NCBI GenBank assembly: GCA_023374045.1
Contig: CM041779.1
Coordinates: 297,176,167-297,240,166 of the forward strand
Direction: 5' to 3'
Length of the DNA: 64,000 nucleotides
Source: Limonium bicolor
Taxonomy: Eukaryota; Streptophyta; Magnoliopsida; Caryophyllales; Plumbaginaceae
Shown piece by piece: positions 11,158 to 20,148 of this stretch; the first letter of the stretch is position 1; the number at the start of each line of letters is the position of its first letter. The translations under genes were made by a program, and so were the position numbers. The notes under the pieces are model-generated. The model did no database searches. It worked only from the letters and a program-made list of their open reading frames with translations, and was not told where the DNA came from.

Positions 11158-11244
11158 GTAAACATCGTTGAACCCTTAGAAGCCATGAGTAATGTGAATT
11201 AGTATTCTCGTATGTAAGTGTAACCTAATGCCTAAGTAATTCAG
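11158..11244 (+). other. Predicted intron 1 of Tekay gag (87 bp)
   Basis: Donor CAG/GTAAAC at 11158 and acceptor TTCAG/GAG at 11244. The segment has stops in frame and GTAAGT/GTATG-rich sequence. Removing it joins FTSLQ to ECYHAATRVEITC in phase 0, which fits the usual gag spacing between capsid and linker. Confidence 0.65.
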
Positions 11245-11515
11245 GAGTGTTACCATGCTGCCACCCGAGTGGAGATCACATGCCAGCTGAGAGATGAAGA
11301 TCAAGCGCTCAAGCGCAAGGCAAGCAACAAAAACACCTCCGATGACCAAAACCAATCCAAACCTTGGAAGAAAAGGAAGGGGAAGCATTCCCATTAGAAG
11401 AACACTTCCGGAGACGGCGGTGCCCATGCTGAGAAGGGCAAGGCAGCTGAGCCATTGCAGCTTGCCTACACCGCACCAGTGGCAGCGAAGCCACTGAGGT
11501 CTCAGCCCTACAGGG
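11245..11515 (+). pseudogene. Tekay gag exon 2 (linker), one stop codon
   Basis: After the predicted acceptor the frame reads ECYHAATRVEITCQLRDEDQ and then a lysine-rich linker (SKPWKKRKGKH). One in-frame TAG lies at 11395-11397. The frame then continues to QPYRG at 11515 and ends at a strong donor, G/GTAAGA, in phase 1. The basic linker between capsid and zinc knuckle is normal for Tekay gag. Possible alternative starts in other frames are shadows. Confidence 0.7.
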
Positions 11516-11608
11516 GTAAGAACCCGAAACTGAATTAGTACACTTGTGAATTTGTATGTATATGGAGTATTGTAAGTATACCGAACCTCGCTAACTTAGA
11601 AGCTATAG
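11516..11608 (+). other. Predicted intron 2 of Tekay gag (93 bp)
   Basis: Donor G/GTAAGAAC at 11516 and acceptor CTATAG/GTTC at 11608. The segment contains in-frame stops and TGTATGTATATGG-like AT-rich sequence. Phase 1 on both sides joins to give a glycine codon and then SGFGQGKNQSDGRSY. Confidence 0.65.
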
Positions 11609-11953
11609 GTTCTGGATTTGGCCAAGGCAAGAACCAATCTGATGGCCGCAGCTACATATGCCGAAACTGCAACAAGGATCATCCCGGCACAGATTGCCAA
11701 GGAAGGGAGATCCGCTGCTACACTTGCCAGAAGCCGGGGCACCGTGCCAATGCATGCCCAGAGAACTCTAAGCCCAAGGGCAACTACCAGGGCTACAAGC
11801 AGCGTGAGGGCAAGGAAGCTGCATCTGGCGATGCTCATGCCCAGCATACCTCACAGGGACAGGGATCCCGAGGTCCGCAGAAGGGCGCACCGCAGAGGCA
11901 GCCGGCCTTACACATCATTGATCGTGATGGGACCGGGACTAAGTCCAGCCCAG
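11609..11953 (+). CDS. Tekay gag exon 3 (nucleocapsid zinc knuckles)
   Basis: The frame is open throughout. It carries two cysteine-rich motifs, YICRNCNKDHPGTDC and IRCYTCQKPGHRANACP; the second is a canonical CX2CX4HX4C knuckle that binds genomic RNA. A glutamine/glycine-rich tail leads to LHIIDRDGTGTKSSP. The exon ends at CAG/GTAACA (11953/11954) in phase 1. If this donor is not used the frame runs to TAA about seven codons later, giving a Gag-only product. The same donor can pair with either of two downstream acceptors (before 12249 or before 13025), both in frame. Confidence 0.8.
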
Positions 11954-12248
11954 GTAACAACTGCAACCTTTAATCCTTGAAAAGCATGACTAAAGTAGTG
12001 AAGTACCTGTATGAGTGAATGCATGAATGCGTAAGTATCCGAAGTATGAAATTGAGCATGAGTAAGTAACATGGAAGTATGTATTGAGCATGAAATGAAT
12101 TAGTAAGCCTAGAACTCACTCTAGATATAATTTACCACCTTAGGGAAATTCCTTATCTGTTACCCAATACCTTCGAACTCACCTCATGAAGAGACCGACA
12201 TTGCCACCCACCACTTCAACAACGAACAGTGTTAGGTCATCCACCCAG
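11954..12248 (+). other. Predicted intron 3 (short form) leading to AlkB exon
   Basis: Donor at 11954 (CAG/GTAACA) and acceptor CACCCAG/GT at 12248, 295 bp. It has several GTAAGT-like motifs and multiple stops, and the last 120 bp are richer in pyrimidines. The longer form of the same intron would run to 13024 and skip AlkB. An in-frame TAG at 12233-12235 shows the AlkB frame does not extend far upstream without splicing. Confidence 0.6.
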
Positions 12249-12883
12249 GTATGATCTTATTAAAAGGATACCTGACACCCGAAGCACAAGTTTCAATCAT
12301 CCGACGATGCAACGAGTTAGGAATGGGTCCAGGAGGATTTTATACACCCGAATTCCCCGGTGGAGCTACAATGAAGCTGAAAATGATGTGCTTGGGAAAG
12401 GATTGGAACCCTTATACCAAGACATACCAAACGACGCGAGCAGAAGATGGAGCAACACCTCCAGCAATACCCCCAGAATTCCAAATGCTTGTCACACAAG
12501 CTGTAGAAATTGCACAACAATGTGAAGATGAACCAATCCCTGCACTTGAAGCAGACCTATGTATTGTTAACTTCTATGAAAAAGAAGGACGACTTGGCTT
12601 ACACCAAGACAAGGACGAGACAACAGAATCTCTTGAACTAGGAGTGCCCGTAGTGTCTTGGTCCATTGGTGATGACGTCGTATTCTTGTATAGCGAGCAG
12701 AAGCGTGTGGACCTCGTAGAGAAATTGGTATTGAGATCAGGAGATGTTCTAATCATGGGTGGAAAATCAATGTTGTTGTATCACGGGATCCAGAAGATCA
12801 AGTTGAATACGGCACCACCGGCAATAATCAATGCCACACACATGAAACCAGGACGCCTGAACCTTACCTTTAGAAAGTATTAA
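12249..12883 (+). CDS. AlkB-type Fe(II)/2-oxoglutarate dioxygenase inside a retrotransposon
   Basis: This intact ORF (210 codons from ATG 12251) belongs to the AlkB superfamily and resembles plant ALKBH1-type proteins. Visible signatures: LGMGPGGFYTPEF and KMMCLGKDWNP near the N-terminus; IVNFY (Asn107, Tyr109, co-substrate contacts); GRLGLHQDKDE with the iron ligands His118 and Asp120; VVSWSIGDDVVFLY; SGDVLIMGGKS; the third iron ligand His178 (LYHGI); and the family-defining RLNLTFR (Arg202, Asn204, Thr206, Arg208), which binds 2-oxoglutarate. All catalytic residues are present. Such enzymes oxidatively remove methyl groups from nucleic acids; the substrate here is not known. The exon begins in phase with gag exon 3, so a Gag-AlkB fusion is predicted; ATG 12251 could also start a free protein. 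It lacks introns, consistent with capture of a spliced host mRNA (inference). Confidence 0.93.
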
Positions 12884-13024
12884 TCTTGCAGTAGCATGTA
12901 ATCCAGTAGTAACGTGTATTAGAGACACAGTATGTATGATGGTTGGTTATTCAATAAAAGCAGTGTTGATTATTAAATTCCACTTGCGTTCCACCATCTT
13001 TACTTATAATCTCATAATCATTAG
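12884..13024 (+). promoter_or_regulatory. AlkB 3' end with poly(A) signal, then protease acceptor
   Basis: After the AlkB stop there is a GT-rich stretch and a canonical AATAAA at 12953-12958, then a pyrimidine-containing stretch ending CATTAG/GT at 13024, the predicted acceptor for the protease exon. The layout would allow either cleavage and polyadenylation after AlkB or splicing past it. Confidence 0.5.
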
Positions 13025-14047
13025 GTTGTGGACTCGGTACCGAAGGTAACCTGAGTATCCTCACCGAAGAACAAGCCGGCAAGAGCGGCACCATTCTAAC
13101 GGGAACATTTCCAGTAAACGGCACCGAAGCCTCAGTATTATTCGACTCCGGCGCCTCTCACACCTTTGTATCGTCATCATTCGCTACAAGGTTGGGGCTA
13201 GATGCGGATGAGCTACCAAACTTCTTGGTTACTCTCCCGTCGAAGGAGCGTGTAAAGTGTACTAAGTACTACCACACCGCCACAATCCAAATCAAAGGCG
13301 AAGCATTTCCCATTTCCTTCATTGAATTCAACGGATTGGGATTCGACTTGATAATTGGAATGAACTGGTTGGAGCGGCACAAAGGGATAATCCTATGCGC
13401 CGAGCATCGCTTGCTGCTTAAGAGTCCATCTGGGGTCACTGTATCATACCGCCAGAGACCGAGAGAGCCTTCAACTACAGTCATCTCCGCTATGGCAATG
13501 TATCGGGAGCTCAGAAAAGGACATGAAGTGTATTTATGTCACGTGCAAGATCTGAAGAGAGATCCAGAATTCAGTGATGATGTAGTAGTAGTCTCAGAAT
13601 TCCCGGATGTATTTCCGAAGGAGCTACCTGGTATGCCACCACAGAGAGCAGTAGAATTCGAAATCGACCTCGTACCTGGTACTGGTCCATTGCTAGGGCA
13701 CCATACCGTATGGCACCGGCAGAAATGACAGAGTTGAAAGAGCAACTACGTGATTTACTCGACAAAGGGTTCATACGCCCGAGCGTATCACCCTGGGGAG
13801 CACCGGTCCTCTTCGTGAAGAAGAAGGACGGTAGTCTCCGCCTCTGCATCGACTACCGCAATTGAATGCGGTCACTGTAAAGAATAAGTACCCATTGCCA
13901 CGCATCGACGACCTGTTCGATCAGTTAAAGGGAGCATCAGTCTTTTCTAAGATTGATCTCCGATCCGGATACCACCAAATTGCTATCAAAGAGCAAGATA
14001 TTGAGAAAACAGCATTCTGAACAAGATATGGCCACTACGAATTCACA
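13025..14047 (+). pseudogene. Tekay protease and N-terminal RT, frameshifted
   Basis: From the predicted acceptor the frame reads GCGLGTEGNLSILTEEQAG and carries the protease signature VLFDSGASHTFVSSSF (catalytic Asp at 13144) and FDLIIGMNWLERH. A linker [18 protein letters not shown], the usual bridge to RT, follows. Near 13690 the frame shifts, and the RT start ([18 protein letters not shown], then [14 protein letters not shown]) is read in another frame. A second shift occurs near 13860, and a TGA lies at about 14018. Protease would cut the polyprotein; RT copies RNA. It is not functional as read. Confidence 0.85.
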
Positions 14048-15469
14048 GTGATGCCATTCGGTTTGTCTAATGCACTAGCCAAGTTCATGGACCTAATGAA
14101 TCGGTTATTCAGTGATCAACTGGACACTTTAGTAGTAGTATTCATCGACGACATCCTTGTGTATTCGAAGTCACTAGAAGAACATGAAAACCATTTGAGA
14201 AGAGTACTTGAGACACTGCGCGAGAACCAGCTGTATGCGAAGTTCTCCAAATGCGAGTTTTGGCTAGATCAGGTATCATTCCTCGGTCATGTCATCTCGA
14301 GCGCGGGCATTTCAGTAGATCCATCCAAAATCGAAGCAGTGCAATCATGGCCTAGACCTAAGACTGTTACCGACATCCGGAGCTTTCTTGGTTTAGCCGG
14401 TTATTACCGGAGGTTTGTAAAGGACTTCTCAAAAGTCGCTAAGCCCATGACGTCATTGATGAAGAAAGATGCACCGTTTGTATGGACAAGCGAGTGCGAA
14501 GTATCCTTCCAGAGACTAAAAGACTCATTGACCTCAGCGCCAATTCTCACACTTCCAGAGGGCACAGAGGGATTTGAGGTGTATTGTGATGCATCGGGCA
14601 AGGGCATGGGATGCGTACTCATGCAGCATGGCAAGGTAGTAGCCTATGCTTCTCGCCAGCTGAAAAAGCATGAGGAGAATTACCCGACACACGATCTAGA
14701 GTTAGGAGCCATTGTCTTCGCCTTGAAGATATGGCGACACTATCTCTATGGGGTAAGCATCACCATCTACTCCGACCACAAAAGTTTGCAGTATGTATTT
14801 ACCCAGAAAGAACTGAATCTAAGACAGAGGAGGTGGATGGAGTTCCTATCGGATTACGACATCAACCTCCAGTATAAAGAAGGGAAGGCAAACGTTGTAG
14901 CCGACGCCCTGAGTCGTCGAGCACACTCGCTCCATTCGCTACTCGCTTCTTCTAGCTTGGTTGACGAGGTGCGAGACGCTCAGTTGAGCGACCCTTACTT
15001 CACAGAGATCAGACAGAAAATCACAGAGGGTACCTTCGAGAACCGAAAGTACAACTTCAAATTGCATGAAGATGGTCTGATCCGTTTGAATGGCAGACTA
15101 TGCGTCCCCCGAAGCAATGCTGAGCTAAGGGATTGCATTCTACGAGAGTCACATTGTTCGACATTGCATGTCCATCCGGGAGCCTCTAAAATGTACAAAG
15201 ACATGAAGAGGTACTTCTGGTGGTCAGGAATGAAATCAGACGTGACTGAGTATGTTCTAAGGTGTCTCACATGCCAGAAGGTGAAGTTCGAGCATCGAAG
15301 ACCGGGAGGAATGGTGCAATCCATGCCCATTCCGGAGTGGAAATTCCACGATATCTCTATGGATTTTGTTGTTGGACTCCCACCTGCTAGGGGAGGACTC
15401 AACATGATCTGGGTAGTAGTCGATCGTCTCACCAAGGTTGCCCGATTCATACCGATGAAGGACACTTAG
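14048..15469 (+). pseudogene. Tekay RT C-terminus, RNase H and integrase N-terminus
   Basis: A 473-codon open frame begins inside RT ([13 protein letters not shown]). It has the catalytic FIDDILVYS (14141-14167), [17 protein letters not shown] and the thumb region. RNase H follows: [37 protein letters not shown] and [12 protein letters not shown], ending at ADALSRR. Integrase starts with the HHCC zinc finger (HCSTLHVH...CLTCQ) and the first catalytic Asp ([10 protein letters not shown]). A TAG at 15467-15469 interrupts the core just before LAELFDKEII, which continues in the same frame. The order is typical of chromoviruses. Confidence 0.9.
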
Positions 15470-16004
15470 AAGGTGGCGAAGCTCGCGGAGCTATTCGACA
15501 AGGAGATCATCCGACACCACGGAGTCCCGAAAACCATTGTATCTGACCGCGACACCAGATTTCTTTCGAGATACTGGAGAGTAACACGGGAAGCGCTTGG
15601 TACTGAATTGAAGCTTAGCACCGCCTTCCACCCACAGACCGACGGTCAGACAGAAAGGACCATCCAAACACTAGAGGATATGCTTAGGGCATGTGCCTTA
15701 GACTTCCAGGGGAGCTGGATTGAGAAGCTTCATCTTATCGAGTTTTCGTATAACAATAGCTATCATGCTTCGATTAAGATGTCACCATTCCAAGCCTTGT
15801 ATGGTAGACCTTGCCGTACCCCGTTGTGTTGGGATGAGTCAAGTGAATCGGTCATCATAGGACTGGAGTATTTGGAACAAGTACAAGCTGAGGTACAACA
15901 AATCCGAGCAAATATGAAAGCAGCCCAAGATAGACAGAAATCCTATGCGGATGTGCGACGACGCGACCTTGAGTTCGCCGTGGGCGACCAAGTGTTCTTG
16001 CGTG
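15470..16004 (+). pseudogene. Tekay integrase core, split by nested element
   Basis: This continues the integrase: VPKTIVSDRDTRFLSRYW with the second catalytic Asp, then HPQTDGQTERTIQTLE with the catalytic Glu of the DDE triad, then SYNNSYHASIKMSPFQALYG. The frame is open to DQVFLRV, where the non-autonomous Athila-like element enters at 16005. GCGTG at 16000-16004 is the left TSD. Integrase would insert the cDNA. The C-terminal part lies at 21766-22163. Confidence 0.9.
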
Positions 16005-17616
16005 TGATAAGTGTCCAAATAAGCATGATTTATAGGTGTATCTCATATATTATATTAGCACTTTTTCCTGCTCATTTCTCCACTTCGGTTAGTTTTTCCT
16101 CTAGTTTATGTTTTATTATTATCTTACAAATTTATTGTTTAAACATGAGGAAAACCAAGCTGGGAGTAAAGTAGACGAAGAGACGAACGCATAGACGCAA
16201 ACGGCTCAGAAAACGGAGTCCAAACGAAGAATGTAGAGCCGGTCAGAATCCGTAGAAGAGAGGCACGCGAGAGGCACGGAAGAAGTCGTGTCCGCCCCTG
16301 CGTCCGCATCAGACTAGGCGGACAAGGCTGTGGTGACCGCCCATGTGTCCGCGTCTCATTAGGCGGACGTGAGACAGGGAATTCTAGGCGGACAACAAGA
16401 GAGGGCCGCGTATGAGTCCGCTTGGATCTAGGCGGACAAGAGAGGAGACCGTGACTAAAAATCAGTCGCGAACAGTTTTCTTCTTCGCCTGTCGTCGTCT
16501 GCAACTTGCCTTCACCGACTGTCGACAACTCGTGAACTCGTCCACTGTCGCAACTTCCATCTGCCATATCCACTACCAGTCGGCGCCTACCTTAATTCAC
16601 TCACGCGTTTGTCTCTGTCCCCTGCAATCAGTGAGCAATCAACGAGCTGCAATCAATTCTTCCTTCTCTGCTGCCTCTTCCTTTCCTCTATATAAACCCA
16701 CGAGCCTTCTGCTCAAAAACAAACATCCACCACCCAACATCCACACTACAGACCACATATCACACGTTCATCCCATTTCTCTTCTCCCGTCTTCTCCATT
16801 TTATTTATTTTACATTCCACCATATCCACCTCTAGTCCTACGTATACAAATAGCAGAACGAATGCAGGAGTGACTACAGATGATTTCTACTACTCTTGTT
16901 TCTGTTTATCTATTTAATATGTTAGGCTAGAATATTTATACTCTGGGAATGGTTATTATGTGTTTGTATTAATTATGCAATATGTTTACTGGTTTTACTT
17001 AAATACAGTTGTTACGACCTAAAGTTTATCTCTCGCCTTTTTAATAAATGTCATGAGTTTATTAAATTGCTTGCTAAGTCTATTTTGATCAGACCAGGTG
17101 ATAAATAGATAGGTTAATTAAGCCGTAAATCTGGAGGAAGCTTATTATGATTTAATAAGTTAGTACTCAGTTGTTACTGGTTTTATTTACACGTATTTTG
17201 CTTGAGTTTTCATCGGACCTTGCATTTTCAGGTAAACGAGTTCTTATGAGTCTATGATTTAGTCCTTAAGATAATAAGAGGAATTTTGCCAAACAATTAT
17301 AATTAAACCAGTAGACCTAGCATAAAAGAGCAGATATTATATTAACCTGAACCAGAGTCCCGTTTAATTTATCTATTAACTTAGTTTATTTTATCTTCCT
17401 TTTTATTTATAATACAAGTCAATTAATCCCCCCTTTTTGTGACACGCTTAGGTACTATAATATGCACATTAGTCCCACGGTTCGACATCCGGTCGCTTAC
17501 ATTTCACTATACTACCACGACCGGGATTTGTTTGCAGCCGGACGTTTATTTTGAGTTTTTAATTTCTTTTCTTTTATTTTTACACCAGTTTAACCACTCA
17601 GATATACACGTCTGCA
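16005..17616 (+). repeat. 5' LTR of non-autonomous Athila-like element
   Basis: It starts TGATAAGTGTCC and ends GTCTGCA. A cluster of GTCCGC/GCGGAC half-sites at about 16289-16440 includes two 34-bp three-part modules. A TATA box TATATAAA lies at 16689-16696, followed by a CA-rich leader. The end (ACCGGGATTTG...) resembles Athila U5 regions elsewhere in the window. No gene. Confidence 0.93.
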
Positions 17617-17619
17617 AAA

Positions 17620-17637
17620 TGGCGCCGTTGCCGGGGA
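17620..17637 (+). other. tRNA-Asp primer-binding site
   Basis: TGGCGCCGTTGCCGGGGA matches the complement of the 3' end of plant tRNA-Asp(GTC). It starts three bases after the LTR, as in the Athila units at 49039 and 52578. Confidence 0.92.
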
Positions 17638-18283
17638 CTAGATTTATTCTAGTCCCTAAGCCCCGGATTATTCACTTGTTATATTAGAATATTTTGTCTA
17701 TATTATTTTGTTGTTTCTTTTATTAATTATCTTTTATATCTTGTTATATTATTATCATGTTTGTTTTCTAATGTTTCAGTAAGTACGTACGTTAAAAAAA
17801 AACATCGGCGAACAGAGGTGTGTCCGCCTATTTGGACGCGGACAGACACGCGGACAGAGATAAGGCGTGTCCGCCTTGTCCCGTGCGGACGTCCAAGCGG
17901 ACGCCAGAGGACCGCCAGCTCCACCTGTCCGCACCACTCCACGCGGTCTCCACGCGGACGCCACTGAGCCTCCGCCTCCTGTCCGCCCAACAAAGAAGCG
18001 GACGTCAACGCGGACGCCACACCCCTGTCCGCACCAGTCTACGCGGACGTCCAAGCGGACGTCCCAAGTTAGACGCCGCGTTCCGAAAAAATTTTTAGTT
18101 CTATTCCAAAACACCCCACCTCGACCCGAAGAGAAGAACAAGCTCGCGACTCAGTCTATCTCCAAATTGCTCCAGCTTCTTCATTTCTTCACCGAACCAC
18201 TTATATTATTATTGTGTTTGTTCTAATCATTTTATAGTTACGTTTTATATACAAAAATCCAAAAAAAAATCTGTACGTGGCAA
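17638..18283 (+). repeat. Leader with GTCCGC/GCGGAC palindromic array
   Basis: An AT-rich start is followed at about 17815-18065 by a GC-rich block with at least fifteen GTCCGC or GCGGAC half-sites. Several are spaced as in the 34-bp module: GTCCGC, then GCGGAC 16 bases later, then GCGGAC 12 bases further. The same half-sites occur in this element's LTR. Reading frames across the block are by-products of the repeats. The remainder to 18283 shows nothing else. Confidence 0.75.
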
Positions 18284-18952
18284 ATGGAACAGGTGTTCGA
18301 ACAAGAGTTTTGCTATTCACAGTATTTATACTGCTCTGTATGTGGGGGAGCTCATGATTATGAGGATTGTCTCATATTCCAAGAGCAACTCTGGTTAGAA
18401 GATCAACCAGATTACCTGGAGAGACTCGCTCAACAAGAACAGCAACCAAAGAGCGAAATAATTCATGAGGTAGAACAACACCCCACTACGGATGTAAGTT
18501 ATTCTCTTCCCTCTACGGTCACCTACCGCCAGTTTCCATCCTTCTCTATGCTCTATCCAGAAGATGAGGATACTTACATCCTCGACAATGAAGAGAAGGA
18601 ATTGCCATCACCTCCCGCCAAGATATCCAAACAAGACGCCCCTATCACCTTCGAAGAATCAACTTTCTCTGAAGATGATATCGATCCGCGTTCTTTCCAT
18701 GAACCTCACCTACAAGAGAAGGATGTTTACATCCTCCAATTTGAGGAAGAAAAATCATCACCACCGGTTCTTCTGTTAGAACTACGTTACCGGCAGTACC
18801 TCCTCAAACACCAGATTTTGTGGAGTATTCATTTTCCTATTATATTTGCCGAAGTAACGTTTTGTTTTGATCCAGGTGGTTTGCTTTTAATTATTATCAA
18901 CTTCGTTTTCCTGGCAGAATTGTTATCTACATATATTTTTGATCCAGGATAA
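18284..18952 (+). CDS. Zinc-knuckle accessory ORF of non-autonomous element
   Basis: An open frame of 222 codons carries YCSVCGGAHDYEDC near residue 18, a CX2CX4HX4C-like knuckle closely related to the one in the Athila gag (CCSQCGDSHDYEDC), followed by FQEQLWLEDQPDYLERL. The rest is acidic and glutamine-rich, with hydrophobic stretches near the C-terminus (LLLIIINFVFLAELL). A homologous ORF with the same FQEQLWLEDQPDYL segment exists at 58816-59328 in a different non-autonomous unit, so it is a conserved feature. It may bind the element's RNA and tether it to helper Gag (inference). Capsid is absent. Confidence 0.7.
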   Translation: MEQVFEQEFCYSQYLYCSVCGGAHDYEDCLIFQEQLWLEDQPDYLERLAQQEQQPKSEIIHEVEQHPTTDVSYSLPSTVTYRQFPSFSMLYPEDEDTYILDNEEKELPSPPAKISKQDAPITFEESTFSEDDIDPRSFHEPHLQEKDVYILQFEEEKSSPPVLLLELRYRQYLLKHQILWSIHFPIIFAEVTFCFDPGGLLLIIINFVFLAELLSTYIFDPG

Positions 18953-20134
18953 CGAAGCGGGCGTCTAGCCAAAGACGTTAAAGAAGGGCAGCTTCCCGGG
19001 AGGCAACCCGGATGAACTTTTATTTGCTTTTATGCTCTTTTAATTTTCAGGTTCTCTTTGAATTTTATTTTTGCTAACTTTTAACCCCGTTCGTAGTATG
19101 GTTGCTTCTAGTGTCTTAAGCAGGTACAATTTCATGTCTACACTGCAACCAAGCTACGCTACTTGAGGCTGAAGCTCAAGTGTGGGGGAACTCCTTTACC
19201 AACTAGCAAAAATAATATCAGGGGAGTACCAGTTTCTTTAATTATGCTTTTATTTTAATAAAATCTGCAGAGGAGCGTTTATGTGCTTAAATGTTTATTT
19301 GTGACCTTTGTGTTATCTCTATTTTATCTACTTACCGAAAAGGTCTTCTGAAACCTTCCCTTGTTTTTCGGGTGAACAATGAGGACATTGTTCAAATTAA
19401 GTGTGGGGGAGTGTGCCCTTTCGGTGGAATTTTGTGCTTAAATGCTTAATCTCTCTGCTTATCTTGCGTTTGTCCAATTCAATATCGTGACCCCTTATAT
19501 GTGGGTTGTTCTCTTTAAGAATAAATACTGTTATGAATTGTGGGATAAATGGTACAAATTTTAAAATTTTGATTACTTTTGAGGAGCATTTTATATGCGG
19601 TGTGACCAAATGATCTGCAAATGGTTGGATTTTATTGCTCAGGGGTTTCTTTCTGTCTTCTCTCTTAGGGATTGCTAAGGGGTGCTTCTCTGTTAAAAAA
19701 AAGAAAGAAAAATACAAAAAAATAAGGGACTTGTGAGACACCATTGGTAACCAACAAAAGAGAGTTGAGTGTTCTTAAATACAAAGGCATGATGCCTACA
19801 TTTTATCTTCTCATCCCTTATGCAAAAGTGAAACAAATGCATGAATCTATTTTTCCTTTTGTTTTCTCCTCAATGCCCATTCTTGAGAGAAGTTGGCCAT
19901 GGTAAAAGTTCTCAGAGTCACCTAAATGAAACATTGAAGTACCTTAGATCATACCCCGAAACTCTATATTTTATTTTTACCCTGAGCACACCTATGCCAC
20001 CAGCAGTTGATTTTTCACACTCCTCAATAAGTTTAAAGATCATGTTTATCCTACCCTTCATAATAATATTTGTTAGTATTGAGCATTCCCTACTTACTTG
20101 GGTACGTGGTTTTGCTTGAGGACAAGCAAAAAGA
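18953..20134 (+). other. 3' non-coding region with internal PPT-like copies
   Basis: No credible gene. It holds two internal copies of the polypurine tract motif AAGTGTGGGGGA (19177-19190 and 19398-19410) in addition to the terminal one, and a GAGGACATTG...AAGTGTGGGGG segment similar to one in the unit at 59815-59840. Confidence 0.75.
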
Positions 20135-20148
20135 TAAGTGTGGGGGTG
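20135..20148 (+). other. Polypurine tract of non-autonomous element
   Basis: TAAGTGTGGGGGTG lies directly before the 3' LTR start at 20149, where plus-strand DNA synthesis would be primed. Confidence 0.85.

Noticed and set aside
12249..12883. AlkB ORF as a fragment of an integrated plant RNA virus
   Set aside because: The signatures match cellular ALKBH1-type proteins over the whole length, there are no neighbouring replicase motifs, and the exon phase fits the retrotransposon gag.
17727..18226. Long frames on both strands in the GC-rich block
   Set aside because: Frames overlap on both strands and arise from GTCCGC repeats. No recognisable protein features.
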